In this document: piece by piece, positions 37,509 through 48,700 of the stretch
Layout of the letters: each line of letters opens with the position of its first letter
Numbering within the stretch: position 1 is the first letter of the stretch
Assembly: GCA_014773175.1 (NCBI GenBank)
Contig: VXCM01000288.1
Coordinates: 62,001 to 126,000, forward strand
Source: Lucifuga dentata
Lineage: Eukaryota; Chordata; Actinopteri; Ophidiiformes; Bythitidae
Reading direction: 5' to 3'
Length of the DNA: 64,000 bases
Notes under the pieces: generated by a model
What the model was told of the DNA's origin: nothing
Databases searched by the model: none
The model's input: only the letters and a program-made list of their open reading frames with translations
Made by a program: the position numbers and the translations under genes

Positions 37509-39320
37509 GTCCCTTTTATTTTACAATGCATTGTCAATAGCCCATCTCCAGATGCACCAAATATTATTTATGCTTTTTGGGGTGATGTCACTGCCAGTTG
37601 CATTAATAAAAGAGCAGGAGACAGGCAGGTTTTGCAGAATACTGATGACACTGTATGTGTGTGTGTGTGTGTGTGTGTGTGATGGAGAATATGGCGACGC
37701 TGCAGTAGGCTTCAAAGGCAGCCGTCGGCCAGCCCTCCTCTGCCACGGTGGAGCTGTCATTAGAAAACCTCCACCAGAAGCACATACTGTCTATTACATA
37801 TACGCAGCACAAGAGCAGCGTTATACATCACAAGTCTGAAAACAAATTGAAAATCAATTTATGTAATTTCCTAAAACATATTTCTTTGTCCTGATATTTA
37901 CTCAACGATATTTTGACAACAAATGAAGGTGTATTTGTTCACTTCGTTGTCAGGAGATGGAAAGAGAGTCTGTTAGTTTTTCTCTCTGTCTGTGGGACAA
38001 TGTCCCCATTCTGAGGAGTGTGTGAGTGTAGTGTTGACACATGTTCATGCTGGCTGATTAGTCGACACATAAAGGAACGCACAACCCCTCTATCACTATT
38101 CAGCCATTTTGTCTCCCTGTCTGTCTTACTGGTGGTGTGTGTGTGTGTGTGTGTGTGCGCGTGTGTGTGTGTATGTGTGTGTGTGTGAGAAAGAGAGAGA
38201 GAGGCTTTTGTTAAGGTAATGCAGAGCAGAGAGAGAAGACACCGTATAAAATCACACAGACTGCATCCGTGTCCCCATGACCCGCTCACGCCTTTCCTTC
38301 TATCTTTGTTGGTCCAAATAATACAATTTCACTCATTTTTAACCCCCAACTTTGAGATGAAGACGCCTGAAATAAATTGTAATAAATGATAAAAATGGTA
38401 AGAATATGTTCAGATCAGTGGATTTCTTGTCTATTGTGTCTTAAGTGGATTAACAGAGCGGTCAGAGAGACAGAGTGGCAGCCGTTGTTTACAAGCTTCT
38501 GTCTCCTCTGTCGTTTCCAATTTTCAGATGCTGCTGATGAGCCTTCGTACATGTTTTTACAACAGTGGGCAGATATGTGCAAAATTTTTGTGCAATTTTT
38601 CTATAAAAGCATCAAATTTGGTACAATCAAATCTCATGTATTCAGATTTTTTTTCAACTGCCCCTTGAAACTGTGGGTAGTAGGCCTGATTTAATTCCAC
38701 ATTATTGTTCTATATATTTACACAAGTTTCAATGTGAAAATCTCCTGATTCTGGGTTTAAAATCCAATGCAATCTGCAAAAGACAAACTACTGTAGTTAT
38801 CTTTTTTGGATATATTTGTGGATGAAATTTTAATTTTCTAGTATTTTGAAAAAACTGTAATTAATGAATCATATTAAATAAAAAAAAAAGCTGCATGCAA
38901 TGAACATTTTGAAATATTTTGAACAACTGCATACCAACTCATGATATTTTAAATGATATATATTTGCTTTATCATTTGGCATTTAATTTTTTTTATAAAA
39001 TATGAATGCAATGGAATATAAAGTCTTATTAATGTTGGTCATCTTATATACTGTGCAAGGCAAAATGACAGAATAATTCACCACTCAAACCAACTCAAAC
39101 AAGGAAATACTGTATGTGCTTTGAGTGAAATAAAAATCACCAAAAATCAAAAATTAAATATCATAGAATATTATAGAATGTGACACAACAATAATCAGTG
39201 TCAATAGAAGCTGTATTTCTATAATACATTAAATGTTACTTGTCTTATCAGCACACCTCCACATTCAGAGCTATTTTAATACAAAATATATATCTACTGC
39301 AGAGATCATCAGAGCAAACC

Positions 39321-39353
<33 letters not shown>

Positions 39354-41471
39354 AAAACCAAATCAAATGTGTCAGAAAAGATAGACTGCAGCTTTTGAAC
39401 AGTAGAGCGCCCCCTCTGGCTAGAAGCAGGGACTTTCAATTAGCTTAGCATCGTAAATGTGTCTTATTTGTGCAGGAAGTAGAAAGCTGTGACAGCAAAG
39501 TGTATGATTCATTTATTCATTTATTCCAATTTTGGCTTTATTTTACTAGGTTATTACCAGCACTGTAATACTGAAACACACTTCACAGAGATAAATATGA
39601 CAATAATGTGATGCTTGATTGATATTCATTGAATTTCTATTTTTACTCTGTGTAGTGTAGCTTTTTTTAAATTATTTAAATAGGTTGCTTGTATATATTG
39701 TTTTCACAATTTCCCATCCTAGAATATTATTTATTGCTCATACAGGTATGACTGATTTTAAGCCTCAAATTATACAGTGTCACTCTCTAATAATTCTTTT
39801 GTCAAACATAGCTAAAAATCATAATTGTTTTCAAACCCAAAAAACATTAACCTAAATATACTTTTACTTCTAATAGGATTTTTGTTTTGTCATAAAAACT
39901 ATTCTTATACATTACATTGCTCCCTTACAAATGCAAGCATACACACACACTCTTAGATTTGTATCAAGAATTATTAAGATAATTATACATAAATACTCTG
40001 TGTAAACAAATTTGAATCAGATAGAAGTTTCGATTTGTGGGGTTGTCTTTTGCTGTGTCTATTGTGTTCACATCGGTATAATGGATTTTTTTTTTAAATG
40101 ATAAAAGATATATTGATGTGAAAATTGCAGTGAGAAATGCATATTCTCTTCAGCTTTTGATCAGACTTTTCATGGAGATTAAAATTAAAACATCCATCCA
40201 TCCATCCATCCTCTGTACCTGCTGATATAGAGATATAAATCATTTCAACTGAAGCTTCTTCTTTCATACTGATAATCATACTCCATATGTCTTATCTATA
40301 CAGATAATAAACACTTAAATCTTTCAGATTATATTTCTTATCTCTACAGGTAAAACATACTTGTATATGTATCTACTTAACCTTGTCTACAGAATCAATA
40401 GACCTAAATGATGAGATTTTTTATAACGTCTTAAGTGCTGTGACTGTCTGCTCAGCTAGATGTCATTTTTTGTCAAGGCCCTGAAGTTCATTTTATTCCT
40501 CCCATTTCTGTGACTTTTATCATCTTTGCTTGTTTTTCTTCTGAAGAGTTTTAATAGTCACATGCATGCTGTGCAAGGCTGTGTGTATTATAGGATACAG
40601 TGTGGGTTCAATATGAAAGAAGATTCAGTCATTTATCTTTGTACTTACAGAGAAAAGCATGAAGGCATGAAAAACCTTGATTCAACATCACTAATGGAGG
40701 ACCTGAAGTCTCATTAGTTTGCTTATTATTAATTATTTCATACTTGTATTGTGGTGTAGCACTATATATTTACATTAAATTTAGATTTAGGCTGTTTTGT
40801 TTTCATTGCATTCATTCCTGCCGAACCCATTTTTCGGGGGGGGGGGNGGGGGGGGGGGCACATGTGACCAGGGTGAAAATGTGGAGCGGAACTAAAGTTG
40901 AAAGAACAAACATATGCTTTCACGCTAGCAAAGCCATTCATTCATGCAGCAAGACAAAACTCACAAAATGTGAACAAAGTGGGTAATTTATATCAGAATC
41001 TGCACAAAATTTCTTAAAATAAAGGTGAAAGGAAATGTGCAGTTCATGTTCTTGATGTTATTTCAATATACTAAGATTAAAATTGGTCCATTTTGGTTTA
41101 AATTTCCCTAATACTAATGATTGAATGCTGCAGATGACAGGGTGGCTGGCAACTTTTCCAGCTTTCCTGCCTTCTCCTTTTCTCACGTCACAGACAGAAA
41201 TAACAACATCTTTTATTGTTTGTCCTGCACTGCAGCACTGAATGTCTGGGACAATGCGTGCTTAGTGTGAAGGTGCACTGAGTCTAAGATAGTGTTAAGA
41301 TGACTGCATGTTAAGCCAAATTACCTTTTAACATTTAAAAGGAGTGTCTTCTGTTCACCATTCAATCTCTCAGCTCCATTCAGTCCTATTAGCTTTGATT
41401 GAGGCCTGTGCTATACGCTGCTATTCATGCCCAACCATCTATGTAAACAGAAAGAGCGCAGGCACGGCTGT
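37509..41471. other. Intergenic with small repeats
   Basis: Contains (GT)n at about 37656-37681, an interrupted GT run at about 38134-38190, (ATT)n at about 39323-39352 and poly-G with N at 40847. The stretch 37520-37840 apart from its GT run is balanced in composition. A CTCF-like core (reverse strand AGGGGGCGC) lies at about 39407-39415. No exon recognised. Confidence 0.5.
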
Positions 41472-41613
41472 GTGTGTGTGTGTGTGTGTGTTTGTGTCTG
41501 CCTGCTTTAGCCTCTTAAACTGAGATTTAACATCAAGAACTCGTTCTCTGTTGTCTACCTCTCACTCTTTCTTTCTCTGTCTGTCTCACACATTCTGTCA
41601 AGAAAACACACAC

Positions 41614-41664
<51 letters not shown>
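41472..41664. repeat. (GT)n and inverted (CA)n microsatellites
   Basis: (GT)n at about 41472-41491 and a long (CA)n at about 41617-41664, complementary and about 125 bases apart. Confidence 0.93.
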
Positions 41665-41669
<5 letters not shown>

Positions 41670-44600
41670 ATACACACAGTCAGACCTATAAAGGATCAGT
41701 CCAGAGGTCGTCTATGGGCCAACATGGCATTGTTGCCTATAAGCTGCTTTGGAACAAGAGGACAAGGTTAAAGGATGATTCCAAATAGTTTGTAGTAAAA
41801 AAGGATTGTTCACTTCACGCTAGATCGTGGTGTCAGTGTATCAGGTTCGGGGAAAGGGAGGAGGAGGGGGAGGGCATCAATTCATTCTCAATTCAACCCA
41901 TTCCAAATGTGACTAGAAACCACAATTGATTTGCTAATGATATTATTCATTCTTAATAACATCCTTGTCCTTCTCAGCATTGGAAGGTTTTGAGGAAAAT
42001 TGGCTTCCTAAATTGATTAAACTGAAGCCGGCTCTGCAGTTTGTTGTTTTATGCTGCAGAAAGATTATTTTAGATAAATATGACACACTTTTTATCATAA
42101 ATTTTACTGCTTGAATTTCTTACCGCTGTCCAAACAGCCATTATTGAATTATAACAGAGTAAGTGGAAATCATAATTTACTAAATAAATTTGATTGTGAA
42201 CTGTGTTTTTGTCAGACATCCAGAATCTTAGCCAATAATTCCTCCCCTGCCAGTATCAGTGTTGTATTTTAGTTATTTAATGTTTTTATTTGCAGGGTTT
42301 AACACACTTAAATATTTTATTGTTGTCTGTTTTATTCTCCTGTATTTCTAGTGTTACAATTATTTTATAGGCTCATATTTGTTTTATTACTGATTAATCA
42401 TTGTGTTACTGTGCTTTGTAAAGTAATTTTTACTCTCATTATTACGCTTATTCCATTGCTAATTGTGTTACTTATTAGTTGTGTTTTTAGTTTCAAATTT
42501 TAAATAATATTATATTTGCAGTTCTTTGTTCATTTCTGACATTTTTTGGTGAATGATGACTTATTGCTAATTTGTTATTTCCTGAATCTGTAATGATCAA
42601 TACAACTCTACCATAGCAGGATTTATGTTTCATGTTTATATATCTCAAATAAAATACCTAAATCATATCTGCTTGAATCAGCTATAATACTAATAAAATC
42701 ACTGTAAATGAGGATCCTCATCATCCTCATCATAAAGTCAAACTGTCTCAGATATTCCATCAAACTAACATTGAAGCTCTCTCTCTTATATGCTTGTTAA
42801 AAATATTATTAAATCTGACCATCAGTCATTTGGACATGCTGTGTATGTGACACAGATTGCATGTAAATCCAGATGTGACTGGCTATAATGAGCAGCTGTT
42901 GACGATAATCCATCTGATATAAACTTTAAATCAGTCGGTTCCAGAATCTTTCCATGTGGAGATTAATTTGAACATGACATCATGAATGTAATGAAGTATT
43001 AAGGAGCAGTAGATTAGTGCGCATATTCACCACAAATTCACAGCATCACGTTGACTCAAATCCAGCACTCTCCGATTTAACAAAATAGTAATACCGTATA
43101 AGTCATCTTTTAAAAGGGGAATAACACTGTAACAGTGTGATATGATACAATTGGCCTTCCTACCGTCTTGCTATGCTGGTCGCCATGTCGTTAAAAGTGT
43201 GATGGCTGCAGAGAGAATAAAGCTCTGTGTGCTTTTCCCGACAGACCTCAGTGCTCGTACATCACACAGCATGAACCGCGTATCTGTGAATATCTGTCTC
43301 TGGTTCAGTCAGCTGTTTCTGACTTTCAGACCTCCAATCCACCAGCATGAGTGTTCCCTTTCTGCCTGTGCAGGATAGATGCAGGATGAAGGACTTTTAC
43401 CATGGCAACCACTAATGCAGTATAGATGTAAGGACTGGCTGCCGCTGTAATAATACAGGACTCATACAAGGCAGGTGAAATATAATCTAACCTGTTGTTT
43501 TAAATAAGTAAGAAGTGCTTTTAATGTCTAGTCTTGGCTCTGCTATGAGGTTACTGTTTCCTGGATAAATACAAAATATATCCTCCTTTCCATTTACTTT
43601 CCATTCATCAGATTTCCTCCTCATCATAGTTTCCTGGATGTGCATTAAAAGCATCGCTTTGTTTTCATGTCAACTCCGCCAATATCGATCGATATCAGTA
43701 TCGATAGATTTCTCTTTGTTTCCTACATTGTCTTATACCTCAAAATCCCTCTATAGTGTGACTGTCTCGTATCTGTTTCCTGCATTATGTGCCCACCTAC
43801 CACTACAGGATGTGATTTCTTCATCCTCCTTTTCACACACTAGATCACAAGCGGGGAAACTATTATCTCTTATATAATAAAAAACAGGTTATCATCACAT
43901 TTTAATTGAAGAAATACAAGAATTAATACACTTACCATATCTTTGCTGTACCACAATTTCACCTCATGCTGTAAGGTGCTGTTCAGCTGATGCAATGTTT
44001 GCTTGTGCTGTGCACTAAATATTCAGTGTATTGAAACAGGCAGCATAGCAAACGAAATCAAAAAGAGACACACAGAGGTCAGACTTTTTTTATCACTTAC
44101 TACTGAGATGTTTTACTAATTCTGCAAAACTGGATGCATTATTTTGTTTACTGATGAACTTTTCAGGTTGCATTTTAAGTTCCATATTATCGCTCCAGTT
44201 CAGTGAAAGCTATCTATCTCCAAATGTTGTGACTTTGAAGTTTTCAGATCAATTGAAGTCTTACATTTATGAAAATCCTAGTAGCTCTTATTCATCAGGC
44301 CTGTTAAATCTGATTGGCTCATGTTAAAAGTGCATTACAAACCTGTGTTTTCTTCTTAGTCCTTGAAAAGTTTTGGAGATACAAGACAAGATGTGGGAAT
44401 ATATATTTTATTGGGTATCTGGTAAATTTTCCTACTGTAAATCATTGAAAGATTCAGTCAACATTATACTCTCTACCAAAGTGCAAGAATCACCTTGTGA
44501 AAAATACATTAAAGTTTCACACTGATCACAGATGGAGGCATCTTCACCTCTGTGCTCCTTGCTTATTAAAAATATATTTGGTTTTCCCTAGAATGTGGGA

Positions 44601-44829
44601 GCCAGATTTTTAAGGAAGGTGTTGAGTTTATCCTACGGTACCATCTTCAGTTTGCCCCTGTCTATAGCTGACCTGTGTGTGTGTGTGTGTATCTGTGTTT
44701 GTCTATGTGTGTGTTGTATGGGTTGGGGAGGTTGTTTGTTTTGTCTGCCCCTATCTGCAGCTCTGTTTCATCTCCTTTCTTTCATAGCTAGAGAAAGGAA
44801 CCACACCCTCAGACCTTGGCCTAGCGTGT

Positions 44830-44876
<47 letters not shown>

Positions 44877-45385
44877 CTTCCTCTCTTGGGACCTTGAGGT
44901 TTCTTGTGCACCCTCCGATCCTCAGCAATAACTGTGCAATACCAAATACACACTCCTGCAGACAAGCACAAACAGAAACAAATATAAAACCTAGAATGCA
45001 TCCCATAAACACACACACACACACAAGTAAAATATTCCCATAGTTAGATGACATATTACTATATGTTTAATTGGTCTCTCTATACAAACTCAGCAAATAC
45101 AGATAAATATAGAAAGATAAATTCACACAGAAGACAAATACAAGTGCACACGACAAGATTCTATACGGTACGCCCATGCGTATCTAAAATCACAGAGTTG
45201 GAAGCAGCCAATCAGAGTTGAGCTGGGATGTGTAGATGCGACCTGCTTCTCCTGTGAATATGAACCCCCAGGGAGACAAAACCCCCTGTTTTATATGTGT
45301 GTGTCTGTCTGTATGTGTTATTTGTGTTATCCTGGGTTCAATGCTTTCCATGTTAAAGCAACAGGGGAAAGAGGCACTGGGATTC

Positions 45386-45430
<45 letters not shown>

Positions 45431-46090
45431 GCAATTACGTGTTGCCTCCCAATCACGCAAAATGACGGATGAGTGCACGAGCCTGAATAACTGTTGGTTT
45501 TGTAAAGGTGTGCGTGCGTGTGTTTGTGTTTGTACAGTCCCCTAAGGTTTGCGTTATGCATGCTGACTTGTTTTATAATTCTGTAACAGACACAGTTTGG
45601 GATTACTTCACTATTTATTCAGCCATTTGATGAGGTGGAATAACTTCTTGATTAAAATATTAATGAGACTTTAAAATGACAATTTTGTCAGATTGGTTCC
45701 ACTAAGAAATTATGAAAGTGAAGGCCTCATCATTTTCAGATGAATATATTTATGTTATGAACTGATTACCTTCAGAATGAATTAACCTAAGCTCTGCTTC
45801 AAAATGCTGGAGAGTAGCCAAAAGTTAAGCAAAGCCACAAACTCATTCAGTCACTATAGAAAATACATTTTACTTATAGAAGTCAACATTAACATTTCCT
45901 GCAGTGCAAGTGAGTATGTGAAGGAATCATTTTTCATAAAGTATATAACTTTAGTATCTTTCCAAATTGCAAGCATAGAATGACTGCAGGTTTTTGTCAC
46001 TCACAAAAATAGTATTTGTGATTAGAATTATAACGTAATTTTGCTTATGTCTATATTGCTAATAAATTGAAGGTGTAAATTCTCCTCCAG
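41665..46090. other. Intergenic, no gene recognised
   Basis: AT-rich. A 14-bp palindrome ATATCGATCGATAT lies at 43682-43695, followed closely by another ATCGAT. GT/CA microsatellites are listed separately. No exon recognised. Confidence 0.5.
44827..45429. repeat. (GT)n and (CA)n microsatellites
   Basis: (GT)n at about 44827-44872, a short CA run at about 45009-45026 and (CA)n at about 45388-45429. Confidence 0.92.
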
Positions 46091-46341
46091 CAGACTCTTC
46101 ATGCTGCTACAATCGAACATGAATCATCCTCTCCAGCTGGAAGACAAGTGCTGTGTGGGCTCCCTGAAGTGGTGCAGTGCCGGGTCATCGGAAAGCCGTA
46201 GTGTGTTTGGAACAGAACAATCTGTGTTATTTCAGCACAGCCTGTTGGATGAAGGGCCATTTCACAGGCATTATGGATTAATCTTTGGCAGGGTCACTGC
46301 AGGATCAAAAACCTGGATGTTTAACCTCACATGTCCTACAG
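46091..46341 (+). other. Exon-like block of unknown identity
   Basis: Open on the + strand (the frame from 46101 runs to 46388). It is preceded by a plausible acceptor (TTCTCCTCCAGCAG) and ends at a good donor (CCTACAG followed by GTGAGAG at 46342). Composition is clearly less AT-rich than both flanks. I do not recognise the encoded peptide. It may instead be a conserved non-coding element; no partner exon was found. Confidence 0.25.
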
Positions 46342-46777
46342 GTGAGAGCATTTGTGAGTTGACCCAGCAGAGAGAGGATTGGATCTGACCCACAGAGGGT
46401 TAAATGTTAGATATTTCTAAATATGTGGTAATCCTGTCCTGATCCACATCAGTGTCCCTCATGTCATTGCCTCCACGAGCAAAACAAACAAACAAAAAAA
46501 AAAAACAACAAAAAAAACTTGCATCATTTAATGCAAAAGCAAGACATTACCTTAGTGCGAATCAGTCTCAAGCATTCTTTAATTAATTTATTATTAATTT
46601 ATTAATTTCTATTAAATTTTTAAAGTCTTTTTCATTATACTTTCGTGTAGATTTTTCTGCACTTCTCCTCTTCAATATGATTTCTCCCTTCAGGTAAAAC
46701 GAGGAAAGTAATTTTCTATGAACAGAAATACATATTCAATTGCTGTAGCACACTTTTGAGTAATGTAAGTTATGTAT
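46342..46777. other. Intergenic, nothing recognised
   Basis: AT-rich with A-rich runs near 46485-46517. Nothing recognised. Confidence 0.5.
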
Positions 46778-46984
46778 AAGTGGTGCTCATTCCTGGCACT
46801 GCATATTTTCCATATCTTCTTGCTCTACCTGAACCTGATTAGCTAAATCAGGTGTGTTTAGCCAGTCAAGATCAACTCTGTGATCAAGCGAACACACGTT
46901 CATTTGATCGTGAGCCAATCAGGACTAGGTAGAGCAGGGAAAGGTGGAAAACACTCAAGGACCATGATGGATTGAGAACCATTG
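46778..46984. mobile_element. Old inverted-terminus element, hAT-like
   Basis: The left end begins AAGTGGTGCTCA and the reverse complement of the right end begins CAATGGTTCTCA; further in, TATTTTCCATATC and TTGCTCTACCT on the left pair with TGTTTTCCACCTT and CTGCTCTACCT from the reverse complement of the right. This resembles fish repeats with CAGTGGTTCTCAA-type termini. No matching target duplication is visible, so it is probably old. Confidence 0.5.
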
Positions 46985-47714
46985 CAATAGTAAAATTTTC
47001 CTGGTGTCTATAGCTAAAAAGTGAGTTTTGTGTTTTATTTATTGCTCCACTTCCACCTCACTGATCATATCAGCAGCGCACAAGAACAGATTAATAAGGA
47101 TGCCTACTCACCCACCCACCTCTCATCCCTCCCTTCCTGAAGTGTTTGCTGTAATAGACTGAATGCAAGATTATAACCGTGAGAGATTTGACATAATCAG
47201 TGATGACTCTCAGTTTAACAAGAATACTATAGTTAAACGTCTCACGTGCTGAAAGAATAGCAATAACACTGTATAAATTCAGTAAGCATTGTGCTGTATA
47301 TATCAATCCATTCTGTGTATGAGATTCTAGAATGTAAATTTCAATAAAATGCATTGTGTTAATGGAATTTAATGGAGGTGCCTGATCAGGCATAATTAAT
47401 ATATTGCTGCTGCATATCAATGAATTTTTGACAAAGATGCGTTGATGCAATGTGAGTTTCACAGACATCACAGGTTAAATCTCTGCAGGATTTTCACAGT
47501 AAATCTGTTTTTTTAACCCCTGCACTCCTAATGCAAATCCAGATGAGGAAATCTGGTTTTGATTAAATGTTTATTTATTAAAAGCTCACTCTGTAACTAC
47601 AGTGTAACACCCTTTGTTTAAACACTGTCAACTCTTTTTGCTTAAACAGGACATTTTTTACATAATTTATTCCCTGGGCTTCTGCTGGGGCATTGTGTGA
47701 CAGAAAAAAAATAT

Positions 47715-47777
47715 ACTTCTTCTTCTTTTCCTTTCGGCTTTCCCTTCAGGGGTCACCACAGCGAATCATCTGCCTCC
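47715..47777. repeat. Short teleost dispersed repeat fragment
   Basis: CTTTCGGCTTTCCCTTCAGG followed by GGTCACCACAGCGAATCATC is, from memory, a very common interspersed repeat motif in fish. It ends at an N (47778) followed by poly-A, so the fragment may be truncated by an assembly join. Confidence 0.6.
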
Positions 47778-48172
47778 NAAAAAAAAAAAAAAATATATAT
47801 ACAGTTTTCATTAATTATGCAGCTGTGACAGATATGTTTATATTTTCCAGTGTCTGTAAACACTGGAGCAAAAGAAATCTGTATTTTGAGTTATGACATC
47901 CTTCCCAAAGAGTCTTTCAAGTCAAACTCTGCTACAACATAATACAATGAAAAATGCATATAGGCTTATGTTGTACTCAAAGATGGAGAATAATAAGCTT
48001 GAGACATTAATAATCATAACAACATAATATAAAAGCTATATTTCAGAATTGTTTTAAATATATTCCTAGAAATATCCAGTTTTCATGTAACTTACATTGA
48101 TACAATGTAATGTAACATATGCAATATCTTGAAAGTATATGTCAATCATATAGTATTAGACTGCTATTAACT
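47778..48172. other. Intergenic, nothing recognised
   Basis: Poly-A and (AT) sequence followed by AT-rich single-copy-looking sequence. Confidence 0.5.
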
Positions 48173-48176
48173 TTAA

Positions 48177-48696
48177 AGGACTATACCAGTGCTTTTTCAT
48201 GTTTAAGCCCAATAAATACTGCCCACATACACACTGCTACTGCTAACTGCAATACATAAATTGCATTTTAGTTTTCCCATTATTTTGCCAAATCTCCTAA
48301 CCTTTCACAATAAAATGTTCAGGTAATACACCCACCTTAAATTTCAATGTTTCACCTACTAACATATATGTCCTATTGTAGTAGGAACAGTCATTTTTAA
48401 TTTCTCTGTACAAGCTATCTTCTCCTAGGACTATATTCCCTGGCAGAGACAAACAATTTAATAGACGTCATGTTCGCTGTGGTGAATTACCTATCTGAAA
48501 CATGTTTCAAGTCTCTAAGTTGATTGTAATAGTGTAGTAGAATGAACTGAAACCAATGGCAGTCTGGAAGGTAGGAAAAACAATTCTAATATTTATCGCT
48601 CCCATAATATGTTTTGGAAAATGGTTGTCAGTAATTTAACTTGCATGCAGGTTGTATATATTGGGCTCAAACATGCAAAATCATGGGTATTGTCCT
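48177..48696 (+). mobile_element. TTAA-flanked MITE (family A), upstream copy
   Basis: The ends are AGGAC and GTCCT, flanked by TTAA on both sides (48173-48176 and 48697-48700). TTAA target duplication is the signature of piggyBac-type elements. Shared words with the two copies inside the gene include ACACCCACCTTAAA, TTTCACCTRCTAA, GGACTATATTCCC, and GAATGAACTGAAACCAATGG, all in order. This is the most diverged of the three copies. About 520 bases, no transposase. Confidence 0.8.
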
Positions 48697-48700
48697 TTAA

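Noticed and set aside
47091..47471. Minus-strand frame of 126 codons
   Set aside because: No recognisable homology or splice signals, and composition like the AT-rich surroundings.
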